A stretch of 7,630 nt of DNA from contig JAFGCA010000260.1 in NCBI GenBank assembly GCA_016932895.1, positions 1 to 7,630 of the forward strand, written 5' to 3'. Each line of letters starts with the position of its first letter. Within the stretch, counting starts at the first letter, position 1. The notes below the pieces were generated by a model that worked only from the letters and a program-made list of their open reading frames with translations, had not been told where the DNA came from and made no database searches. The position numbers and the translations under genes were made by a program. Shown piece after piece: positions 1 through 5,569 of the stretch. This DNA comes from Sedimentisphaerales bacterium (GTDB lineage Bacteria; Planctomycetota; Phycisphaerae; Sedimentisphaerales; SG8-4).

Positions 1-327
1 TATCGCATCGGCGAACTCGTTCGGTACAGCCCCTTCTCCCGACAAACCATACACAACTACACGATCATGGGGCTCATCCGGGAAGCGGAATGGACCGAAG
101 GCGGCCATCGCCTGTACGACGAGACCGTATTCGACCGGCTCTCCCGGATCATGGAACTCAAGAAGAACAAGACGCTCACAGAAATCCGTCGCATTCTGCG
201 TGAGGAGGATGCCGTCTCGGCGGCTACCGGCCCTCGCCAGGGCTCACCGGACGATGCCCCGCCGATCGGACGCGACGCGAAGGGACCCTATCGACCCCCT
301 TCGCACGGCAGAGAAGGAGAGAACTAA
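1..327 (+). CDS. MerR-family transcriptional regulator, 5' end missing
   Basis: The open frame enters from the left edge in frame 1 and ends at TAA 325-327, so the true start lies outside the window. The visible protein begins YRIGELVRYSPFSRQTIHNY, the winged helix-turn-helix of MerR regulators (family pattern: YrIGELA, then RTIRyYE, then GLI). The wing follows as EGGHRLYDE and then VFDRLSRIMELKKNKTLTEIRRIL, the usual third and fourth helices. After about residue 75 the sequence becomes Pro/Gly/Arg-rich and unstructured (DDAPPIGRDAKG onwards). There is no long dimerisation coiled coil and no visible effector domain, so it belongs to the short MerR-like class. Its target cannot be read here. 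It is the gene upstream of flgB on the same strand, but about 450 bases separate them, so co-transcription is uncertain. Confidence 0.85.
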   Translation, partial: YRIGELVRYSPFSRQTIHNYTIMGLIREAEWTEGGHRLYDETVFDRLSRIMELKKNKTLTEIRRILREEDAVSAATGPRQGSPDDAPPIGRDAKGPYRPPSHGREGEN

Positions 328-777
328 TGCCCATGACGACCTAATCCGAGTGCGTGTCGGCAGATCGAAACCACGTAGGCGCTGATGGAACTTCATTCGC
401 TTTTTCGTGGAGAGTCAGGGAAGACTGAGAGGATCAGGGATGAGACGCACAGCTTCGATTTTGGCAGGTAGTATTTCATTCGCTTCGTTCTTGGGGCCTG
501 CCGTCTCGACCGCAGGGAATCGCGGCGGGTTTCCGGAGCGAGGAATGGTCGCGGGATCGCAGGGCGCTTGCGATGCGAGCCTCTGCCGTCCCGTTGTAGT
601 GCACGCCCCGTCGCCGGATACGGCCGAGCGTACCGCCTCGTGTATCCGCGTAGCCCCCCTGCCCTTTCCCGAGAGCCCCTTCTCCGGCCGGTGCGTGAAG
701 ACCGTCAGACTTTGCCCCGCCCTTCGCTGCAAGTCGCGTCTCATGAGAACCTGAAACCGTAAGCCAAGGAAGTGTCT
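328..777 (+). other. Gap between MerR gene and flgB; no firm gene
   Basis: These 450 bases contain no recognisable conserved gene. One small reading frame with a signal-peptide-like N-terminus (440-754) is listed separately as doubtful. An 11-base direct repeat, TTCATTCGCTT, occurs at 392-402 and 475-485. I looked for sigma-28, sigma-54 and sigma-70 promoter elements and saw none that was convincing, so the promoter of flgB-flhG is not identified. The flgB ribosome site AAGGA lies at 766-770. Confidence 0.5.
440..754 (+). CDS. Possible small secreted Cys-containing protein, unknown
   Basis: This is a 104-residue frame starting at ATG 440 with a good ribosome site (GAGAGGA, 427-433, six bases upstream). 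The N-terminus looks like a Sec signal peptide: basic MRR, a hydrophobic stretch at residues 5-22, and a small-residue cleavage region near AVSTAG (21-26). The predicted mature part is Pro/Arg/Ser-rich with six cysteines (44, 49, 68, 85, 92, 97), some possibly disulfide-bonded if exported. I recognise no family. It ends 23 bases before the flgB ATG. Against it: several other frames are also open here, the composition is low in typical folded-protein residues, and there is no homology evidence. A chance frame or decayed gene is equally possible. Confidence 0.33.
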   Translation: MRRTASILAGSISFASFLGPAVSTAGNRGGFPERGMVAGSQGACDASLCRPVVVHAPSPDTAERTASCIRVAPLPFPESPFSGRCVKTVRLCPALRCKSRLMRT

Positions 778-1266
778 ATGGATTTGCTATCTCTGATTCC
801 CGACAACATTACCGAAATCCTTACGAAGGTCATTCGGTTTTCGGCGTTGCGCAGTGTTGTCTTGCACCAGAACATCAAAGAGGCGGACACTCCCGGCTAC
901 GTACCGGCCGATCTCCCGGTCCGCGAGTTTGCCGAGATCCTGGAGGAGGCCGTGGTCGAGCACCTGCGCAGCCATCGGCTTCTGTTTCGAGACACGGCGA
1001 ACATCACCTTTTGCGAAAACGGCCGCATGAACGTGCGACCCGTAACCGACGAGATTGCCCGGACGCTGCGCCAGGCAAATCCAGATGAATACGTAGCCCT
1101 GCAAAGAGGCAAGCTCCGGGAGAATTCGCTCAACCGCCAGGTGACGCTACAGCTTTTGAAACGCAGTTGTTCCAAGACCACAAGTTTGCACGAACCCGGC
1201 TGGGAAGCGGCATCGGCGGCGAACCGTCCGACCGAGTTGTCTTCTCGCCCGAATATGACAGACTGA
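778..1266 (+). CDS. flgB: Flagellar basal-body rod protein FlgB
   Basis: FlgB forms the proximal rod of the flagellar basal body in the periplasm and is exported by the flagellar type III apparatus. The N-terminus MDLLSLIPDNIT, then FSALRSVVLHQNI and ADTPGYV (residues 36-42), matches the FlgB/rod signature (NNIANADTPGYK in most members). The conserved C-terminal heptad segment appears as KLRENSLNRQVTLQLL (residues 112-127). The product is 162 residues, slightly longer than the usual 110-140. A GTG at 772 is in frame, but AAGGA (766-770) sits seven bases before ATG 778 and only one before the GTG, so ATG 778 is preferred. Oddities: the last 30 or so residues (SCSKTTSLHEPGW onwards) do not resemble the usual FlgB end (KKFSMLKTAI-like), and no flgC or fliE follows. 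The gene ends 21 bases before flhG, suggesting one transcript. Confidence 0.82.
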   Translation: MDLLSLIPDNITEILTKVIRFSALRSVVLHQNIKEADTPGYVPADLPVREFAEILEEAVVEHLRSHRLLFRDTANITFCENGRMNVRPVTDEIARTLRQANPDEYVALQRGKLRENSLNRQVTLQLLKRSCSKTTSLHEPGWEAASAANRPTELSSRPNMTD

Positions 1267-1287
1267 CCGGAAGAGGGAAAAAGACGG

Positions 1288-2130
1288 ATGGGACATCAAG
1301 CAGCCGATTTACATCTTTCAGGGAGCCGCCGAGCTTCGGCGCGCGTCCTGGCCGTGACCAGCGGCAAGGGCGGTGTCGGAAAGACCAACATCGCGGCCAA
1401 CCTGGCCATCTGCATGGCCGCGGCCAACCAGCGCGTGCTCCTCATGGACGCCGACGTCTCCCTGGCCAACCTCGATCTCGTTATGGGCATTCGCAACCGA
1501 TACAATATCTCCCACGTCGTTCGAGGGGACCGAACGATGGAGGAAGTGATCCAGGCCGGCCCCGGGGGGCTGCGCATCATCTGCGGCGCGTCCGGCCTCG
1601 ACAGACTTGCCGACATGACCGAAGGCCAGCAGAACCGCCTGCTGCGGCACCTTTCCGCCCTCCAGCACGAGACCGACAGGATTGTGGTCGACACGGCCGC
1701 CGGGATTTCCAGCAGCGTCGTCGGGTTCTGTCTGGCCGCCGATCACGTCCTCGTGGTCACCACCCCCGAAGCGACGGCCATGGCCGACGCCTACGGCATG
1801 TTCAAGGTCTTGGTCCGAAAAGGATACCAGGGACCGATAAGTGTCGTGGTGAACATGGCCCGCAACATCGCCGAGGGCCGACGGGCCCACCAGCGCATCG
1901 CCGGCGTGGCGCGGCGATTCCTCGCGCGCGACCTGTATTACGCCGGCACGCTCCTGAAGGACGAACGGCTCTGTGAGGCTGTGAGGGCCCGAAAACCGGT
2001 GGTCCTGGCCTATCCCAAGGCCCCGATCAGTACCTCGATCGCCACCTTGGCAGCTCGCCTCGGCGGCACCGACCACCCGGAAGACGCCGACGGCAGCTTC
2101 TTCGGCCGACTCATTCGGTGGTTGAGTTAA
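1288..2130 (+). CDS. flhG: Flagellar number regulator FlhG (MinD-like ATPase; FleN/YlxH)
   Basis: FlhG is a ParA/MinD-family ATPase that limits and positions flagella, normally by stimulating the GTPase FlhF and acting on basal-body parts at the membrane. The protein (280 aa) shows a deviant Walker A, SGKGGVGKTN (residues 25-34, signature Lys27 and Lys32), then VLLMDADVSLANLDLVMGI (50-68; Walker A' Asp54, switch I) and VVDTAAGI (133-140; Asp135, Walker B/switch II). PEATAMADAYGMFKVL is typical of FlhG rather than cell-division MinD. HQAADLH (3-9) resembles the N-terminal DQAxxLR motif with which FlhG activates FlhF, with His replacing Asp. The C-terminus FFGRLIRWLS is a short amphipathic helix like the MinD membrane anchor. 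The ribosome site is GAGGG, 1273-1277. No flhF lies in the window. The fliA promoter overlaps its stop codon. Confidence 0.92.
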   Translation: MGHQAADLHLSGSRRASARVLAVTSGKGGVGKTNIAANLAICMAAANQRVLLMDADVSLANLDLVMGIRNRYNISHVVRGDRTMEEVIQAGPGGLRIICGASGLDRLADMTEGQQNRLLRHLSALQHETDRIVVDTAAGISSSVVGFCLAADHVLVVTTPEATAMADAYGMFKVLVRKGYQGPISVVVNMARNIAEGRRAHQRIAGVARRFLARDLYYAGTLLKDERLCEAVRARKPVVLAYPKAPISTSIATLAARLGGTDHPEDADGSFFGRLIRWLS

Positions 2131-2154
2131 AGTCCGGCCGAACAAGGCCGATAA
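2128..2154 (+). promoter_or_regulatory. Sigma-28 (FliA-type) promoter for fliA
   Basis: The sequence reads TAAAGTCC (2128-2135), an 11-base spacer, then GCCGATAA (2147-2154). The classic FliA consensus is TAAAGTTT, N11, GCCGATAA, so the -10 element is perfect, the spacing exact, and 14 of 16 positions match. The -35 element starts on the flhG stop codon. Transcription would begin near 2161, leaving a leader of roughly 120 bases before the fliA start. A CGGCC/GGCCG inverted repeat (2135-2139 and 2146-2150) lies inside the promoter and could be incidental or an operator. The match is seen in the sequence; promoter use and self-activation by FliA are inferred. Confidence 0.78.
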
Positions 2155-2207
2155 AGACCTATGCGGGCTTCCCCTGGAATCCCGCCGGAGCACCGGAGGA
2201 CGGTGAG

Positions 2208-2270
2208 ATGATGAGAAAGGACACACGTGCAGTACCGAGCAACAAGAAGGAGCCATGCGGCAGAACGTAA
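2208..2270 (+). CDS. Possible 20-aa leader peptide ahead of fliA
   Basis: This short frame, MMRKDTRAVPSNKKEPCGRT, starts at ATG 2208 behind a full GGAGG (2195-2199, eight bases upstream). It ends at TAA 2268-2270, one base before the GGAGG that serves fliA. It lies wholly within the transcript predicted from the sigma-28 promoter. The peptide is basic and resembles no attenuator type I know. Terminating ribosomes would be delivered onto the fliA ribosome site, so translational coupling is possible. The strong ribosome site is the main evidence; a frame this short can arise by chance. Confidence 0.3.
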   Translation: MMRKDTRAVPSNKKEPCGRT

Positions 2271-2271
2271 C

Positions 2272-2276
2272 GGAGG
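2272..2276 (+). promoter_or_regulatory. Ribosome binding site fixing the GTG start of fliA
   Basis: GGAGG ends six bases before GTG 2283. No ATG in this frame lies near the beginning of the conserved sigma region, so this site fixes the GTG start. Confidence 0.75.
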
Positions 2277-2282
2277 CAACCT

Positions 2283-3083
2283 GTGAAGACACCGCACGCA
2301 ACGGCATCGGATGAGAAGCTCACCATTGGAGAAATCTGGGATGCCTTTCACAAGACGCGCGAAGACTACCACCGGAATCTCTTGATGGAACACTACCGCG
2401 ACCTGGTGCGGTACGCGGCGGAACGGCTTCACACCAAACTCCCCGACAAGGTGGAGGTCGACGACTTGATCAGTGCGGGCATCTTCGGACTCATGGATGC
2501 CATCGACGCCTACGACCCCGAGCGCGGCGTCAAGTTCGAGACGTACTGTGCGCCCCGGATCAAAGGCTCGATCCTGGACGAGCTGCGCAGCATGGACTGG
2601 GTGCCGCGCCTGGTGCGGGCCCGGGCGCATCAACTGGCCAGGGCCACCCATGCGCTGGAAATGCACCTGGGCCGTAAGCCCGGTCAGGAGGAGCTGGCCG
2701 AAGAGCTCAACATGGGCATGGAAGAATTCAGCCGGCTCCAACGCGACGCCAACGCCGCGAGCCTGGTGTCACTCAGCACGAAATGCGGGGACAACGACGG
2801 CGAGAAGGACGTCTACGAGATCGACGTCATCAAAGATCGCCGCAGCGAGGACCCCCTGCTCGAAGCCCAGAAACGCGACCTCAAGAACCTCCTGACCAAA
2901 GGACTCAGCCGGGCCGAGCGGCTCATCATCGTGCTGTACTACTACGAAGAGATGACGATGAAGGAAATCGGCGCGACCCTCGACCTGTCCGAGTCGCGCG
3001 TTTCCCAGATGCACTCGTCCATCGTCGCGCGGCTCAAGGCCCAGATGAACACGCGGAAGAAAGAGTTCGCCGTCGAGCAGTAA
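2283..3083 (+). CDS. fliA: RNA polymerase sigma factor FliA (sigma-28, FliA/WhiG family)
   Basis: This alternative sigma factor directs RNA polymerase to late flagellar and chemotaxis promoters and is normally held by the anti-sigma factor FlgM. The protein is 266 aa, close to the family's usual 240-260. Region 1.2/2 runs about residues 15-109: LLMEHYRDLVRYAAERL, then VEVDDLISAGIFGLMDAI, then FETYCAPRIKGSILDELRSMDWVPR. The DWVPR at 105-109 is a hallmark of FliA/WhiG. Region 3 contains HLGRKPGQEELAEELNM. Region 4 near the C-terminus has YYYEEMTMKEIGATLDLSES and RVSQMHSSIVARLKA, the -35-binding helix-turn-helix. It starts at GTG 2283 behind GGAGG. A near-perfect sigma-28 promoter lies upstream, so it is probably self-activated, as well as possibly read from flgB-flhG. 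It is the last motility gene here; the next gene is convergent. Confidence 0.95.
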   Translation: MKTPHATASDEKLTIGEIWDAFHKTREDYHRNLLMEHYRDLVRYAAERLHTKLPDKVEVDDLISAGIFGLMDAIDAYDPERGVKFETYCAPRIKGSILDELRSMDWVPRLVRARAHQLARATHALEMHLGRKPGQEELAEELNMGMEEFSRLQRDANAASLVSLSTKCGDNDGEKDVYEIDVIKDRRSEDPLLEAQKRDLKNLLTKGLSRAERLIIVLYYYEEMTMKEIGATLDLSESRVSQMHSSIVARLKAQMNTRKKEFAVEQ

Positions 3084-3091
3084 CAGCCGTC

Positions 3092-3122
3092 GGCGTGACA
3101 CTCCTGCCCCACGTGTCACGCC
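3092..3122 (+). terminator. Inverted repeat after fliA, likely transcript end
   Basis: GGCGTGACAC (3092-3101) and GTGTCACGCC (3113-3122) form a perfect 10-bp stem with an 11-base loop, eight bases after the fliA stop codon. No U-run follows, so a strict intrinsic terminator is not shown. It may act as a 3'-end stabiliser or, being symmetrical, serve both convergent transcripts. Confidence 0.5.
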
Positions 3123-3144
3123 CTTCGAAGCACATCCATCACGA

Positions 3145-3180
3145 CGTGACGGCGCGTCTGCGCGCGGCGACGATGTCACG
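3145..3180 (-). terminator. Imperfect hairpin after GH97 gene, likely transcript end
   Basis: CGTGAC (3145-3150) pairs with GTCACG (3175-3180), with an inner GCGCG/CGCGC stem (3152-3156 and 3161-3165, loop TCTG) and an asymmetric bulge. It begins five bases past the GH97 stop on the minus strand. No U-run is present, so the terminator role is inferred from position. Confidence 0.38.
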
Positions 3181-3185
3181 CGATG

Positions 3186-5081
3186 TCACTTCACGGGTTT
3201 CAACAGGGTCACGAAACCGCCTCCCGCGTTCATGCGCACGCGCAGCGGCGACGAGGCCGACACGACCTCTTCGGTGCGAACGAAGCGATCCGGGCCCCTG
3301 GCGTGATCGGCTAATTGCACCGCGACGTACCGCCCGCTGCCCAGGAACGACAAATCCAGATCGTACGATCGTTGCGACGCGCCGTTGATGATCCCGACGA
3401 ACCACGTATCGCCCGTGCGGCGCGCCAACGCCGCCAGGTCGCCGATCCGGCTGCCCGGCAGCACGACCGTCTCATCCCAGACCGACGGGATCGCCTTGAT
3501 CACGTCAAACGCCGGGCTCCTCTTGTACAGCTCGGGCTTGTCGGCGTAGAACATCACCGGCGAAGTGAAGCAAACCGCCGTGGCCAACTGCAACGCAAAC
3601 GTGGTCCCCTTGAGCATCTCCGGATTGAACGTGCAGGGCGTGAAATCTCCGTGGCCCGCGAGAAAACGCGTAAACGGCAGCGACGCGTAATGCTGCGGCG
3701 GAAGCTCCGACCACTTGTTGTATTCCAGCCCGCGAATGCCCTCCCGCGTCATCTCGTGCGGGTACGTCCGCGATTCGCCCGTCGGCTTGTTCGCTCCGTG
3801 AAAGTCGATCATCAGCTCGTACTGCACCGCGTCCTTGAGCACGTCGGTGTAAAAGTCGATCATCTCCTTCGACTCGGAGTCCATGTAGTCGATCTTGATA
3901 CCGACGGCGCCGGCCTTCTTGCAGAGGCGGAAAAACTCCCGCCGGCTCCCCGGGTCGTCCAATCCCTCCATGTCGATCCCCTCGGTCCTGCCGGTCTTCC
4001 AGCGTTTCCAGACGTGAATCCCCACCCCCTTGCCGGCGGCGTAGGAGGTCAGCTCGGCCAGGAGATCCCACTTGTCCTTGCCCGGCTTCTTCCAGGTATG
4101 CTCCCAGCCGGCGTCGACGAGATAGTACTCGAAACCGAACTCCGCCGCCTGGTCGACCCAGGCGCCCTGCCGGTCGTAAGCGACACTGTCCCAGTTGCCG
4201 ATCTTGCCCGACCACCAGTGCCAGAAGCCCCGGCCCGGCCGAATCCACTCGGCCTGAGCCAGCGCCGGAGCCGGCGCCTCGTTTAGATTGCCGATGATGT
4301 CCGAATTCACCAGCCCGTTGAGATCGGGCGAAACCACAATCACGCGCCAGGGGCTCTTGACCGTCCCTTTCAGATCCCAGTGCTCGTCGTCCTCGAAAAC
4401 CGCCTTGAGCCGTGGCGCCCCTTCTCGGCTGGGACGCAGCGTCATGCCTGAATAGTCAAACAGAGCCGCCTCGCTCAACATGGCATAGCCGACGGCCGGC
4501 AGCTCAACGACCACCGGCGGGCCCATGTGCGCGTCCCCGGGCACCTGCGCGATCGGCAGCCTCTGGTAGAAGCCTTCGTAACTGCCCGTATTCGTCTGGA
4601 ACCAGATCGCACTCGCCTCGGGCAGCTCAAACGCGGTGTCCTCCCCGGCCACACGATGCGTCCCGTCCCCGTCAACGACGTAGCGAAATCCGACCCCGTC
4701 ATTGAAAACGCGCACTTCCAGAACGTACTTCGTTCCGCTTTGCACGTGCATGACCGGGATTCGGGCCCCGCTGAAGTGGTTCCTGGCCTGCGAATGTACG
4801 CCGCGGGTTCGATAGGACTCATCAACCGTCCAGCGATCGGGGCTGCCCACCGAGACGCCCCGGCCGAGATGCACCCCGTCTATGGTCGCCCCCAGCGGCG
4901 ACGGCTCGATCACCACCCGGCCCGGCCGCGACAGCGCGTACGTCAACTGTCCCGCCTCACTGCTTGCCACCGTCGTGACGAGTTGTCCGTCGGGGCTCTG
5001 GACCACGATACCGCCGGCGCCCGAGACCATCTGTGAGAACATGCAAACACCCGTAATGATCCAAATCCTGCCTGCCATCAT
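3186..5081 (-). CDS. Secreted GH97 glycoside hydrolase, retaining type (alpha-galactosidase-like)
   Basis: GH97 enzymes (SusB relatives) release terminal alpha-linked hexoses. The protein (631 aa) has an N-terminal signal peptide (residues 1-22, cleavage near VSGA), a GH97 beta-sandwich (about 25-280), a TIM barrel (about 285-550; GFWHWWSGKIGNWDS, YYLVDAGWE, GIHVWKRW) and a C-terminal beta domain. GIKIDYMDS gives Asp398 at the nucleophile position of retaining members. TREGIRGLEYN gives Glu447 and the acid/base Glu453, 55 residues after Asp398, the Asp415-Glu470 spacing I recall for the Bacteroides retaining enzyme. The inverting-type base (Glu508 of SusB) is Gly429 here (FHGANKPTG), again as in retaining members. 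Glu169 (GSYEGFY) is the likely further calcium ligand. It starts at tandem ATGs behind GGGAG (5092-5088). It has its own upstream promoter and follows a sulfatase. Alpha-galactosidase is the best guess; other alpha-glycosides are possible. Confidence 0.92.
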   Translation of the reverse strand: MMAGRIWIITGVCMFSQMVSGAGGIVVQSPDGQLVTTVASSEAGQLTYALSRPGRVVIEPSPLGATIDGVHLGRGVSVGSPDRWTVDESYRTRGVHSQARNHFSGARIPVMHVQSGTKYVLEVRVFNDGVGFRYVVDGDGTHRVAGEDTAFELPEASAIWFQTNTGSYEGFYQRLPIAQVPGDAHMGPPVVVELPAVGYAMLSEAALFDYSGMTLRPSREGAPRLKAVFEDDEHWDLKGTVKSPWRVIVVSPDLNGLVNSDIIGNLNEAPAPALAQAEWIRPGRGFWHWWSGKIGNWDSVAYDRQGAWVDQAAEFGFEYYLVDAGWEHTWKKPGKDKWDLLAELTSYAAGKGVGIHVWKRWKTGRTEGIDMEGLDDPGSRREFFRLCKKAGAVGIKIDYMDSESKEMIDFYTDVLKDAVQYELMIDFHGANKPTGESRTYPHEMTREGIRGLEYNKWSELPPQHYASLPFTRFLAGHGDFTPCTFNPEMLKGTTFALQLATAVCFTSPVMFYADKPELYKRSPAFDVIKAIPSVWDETVVLPGSRIGDLAALARRTGDTWFVGIINGASQRSYDLDLSFLGSGRYVAVQLADHARGPDRFVRTEEVVSASSPLRVRMNAGGGFVTLLKPVK

Positions 5082-5269
5082 TCACTTCTCCCTTGTCCAC
5101 AAGCGTTAGAACGCACCGATTCGCCCAAAGGCGACAATGACCGCCTTAGTCTACTGTCACCGGCGCCACCGCACAAGCTCGGCGCCAGCGAGGCCGTCGG
5201 TGTCCCCACCATGCTTCCAGGGCAAATAGGTCACGCAATGCGTGCCGCTCAGCAGCGACAAGTAGAGAA

Positions 5270-5309
5270 CCCCTGCTTTTGAGGAGGTGGTGGGAGGAAA
5301 AAGCAGGGG
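5270..5309 (-). promoter_or_regulatory. 5'-leader hairpin with CCUCC-rich loop
   Basis: On the minus strand CCCCTGCTTTT (5309-5299) and AAAAGCAGGGG (5280-5270) form a perfect 11-bp stem enclosing an 18-base, almost purely pyrimidine loop read as tcctcccaccacctcctc. It would lie about 14 bases after the predicted transcription start of the GH97 message. The loop carries two CCTCC motifs, complementary to ribosome-binding sequences, and its CUCCC could pair with GGGAG in the GH97 ribosome site. It could be a riboregulator, a 5'-stabilising stem, or part of a small RNA. Structure is seen; function is inferred. Confidence 0.5.
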
Positions 5310-5329
5310 CCAAATGAAAAAGCAACTGT

Positions 5330-5358
5330 ATTATGGACCCTGCCCGGGCCAAAGTCAA
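5330..5358 (-). promoter_or_regulatory. Sigma-70-type promoter for GH97 gene
   Basis: On the minus strand TTGACT (5358-5353), a 17-base spacer and CATAAT (5335-5330) match the -35/-10 consensus at five of six positions each with optimal spacing. T-rich tracts just upstream (plus-strand A-runs at 5361-5365 and 5373-5380) resemble an UP element. The spacer contains a palindrome, GCCCGGGC (5342-5349), that could be an operator. Transcription would start near 5323, giving a leader of about 240 bases. Confidence 0.68.
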
Positions 5359-5569
5359 GCAAAAAGCGTCGCAAAAAAAACCGTAAATCCCGCTGAGACC
5401 TCTAAATACGACTACGAGCGTCCCTCTCGGCCAAGACCGTTTCGTCACGCCGGCGGAACCACAAACCGGAATATGGCAACTTTTGCCGTGAACACTGTAT
5501 GTGAATATAGGGATTATGGGGCACATAGAAAGACCTGTTTTTTGTGCGCAATCGAAGTACAAATCCTCA

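Larger units (their letters stand above)
5082..5569 (-). other. Gap between sulfatase and GH97: promoter and long 5' leader
   Basis: These 488 bases hold no convincing gene. On the minus strand they contain, in order: a weak hairpin just past the sulfatase stop (GCACA 5521-5525 with TGTGC 5543-5547, plus partly paired A/T flanks); a small GGCAA/TTGCC stem (5475-5487); an eight-T tract (plus-strand A8 at 5373-5380); a sigma-70-type promoter (5330-5358); and about 240 bases of predicted leader. The leader has a strong hairpin (5270-5309), a CACGC/GCGTG stem (5232-5244) and two GGCGCC blocks (5162-5167, 5181-5186) able to pair. A 138-codon minus-strand frame (5562-5146) spans the promoter and has no recognisable features. 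I compared the region with c-di-GMP riboswitches and saw no adequate match. Confidence 0.6.

Noticed and set aside
1833..1840. ACCGATAA, a second sigma-28 -10-like sequence
   Set aside because: The corresponding -35 position (1814-1821) reads TCCGAAAA, a poor match, and it lies within the flhG coding sequence.
1318..2307. Long minus-strand open frame (329 codons) opposite flhG
   Set aside because: It is antisense to a clearly conserved FlhG protein, has no recognisable motifs, and such frames are common opposite GC-rich genes.
3315..4286. 323-codon plus-strand frame inside the GH97 region
   Set aside because: It is antisense to GH97, which has all family motifs; the frame's product is Arg/Pro-rich and unlike any known protein.
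5400..5500. Possible c-di-GMP-type riboswitch (CACGGCAAA on the minus strand)
   Set aside because: The downstream conserved GGGACGCAAAGCC-type strand and the paired P1 helices are missing; only small unrelated stems can be drawn.
5146..5562. 138-codon minus-strand frame between sulfatase and GH97
   Set aside because: It runs straight through the predicted GH97 promoter and leader hairpin, with no ribosome site or family similarity that I can see.
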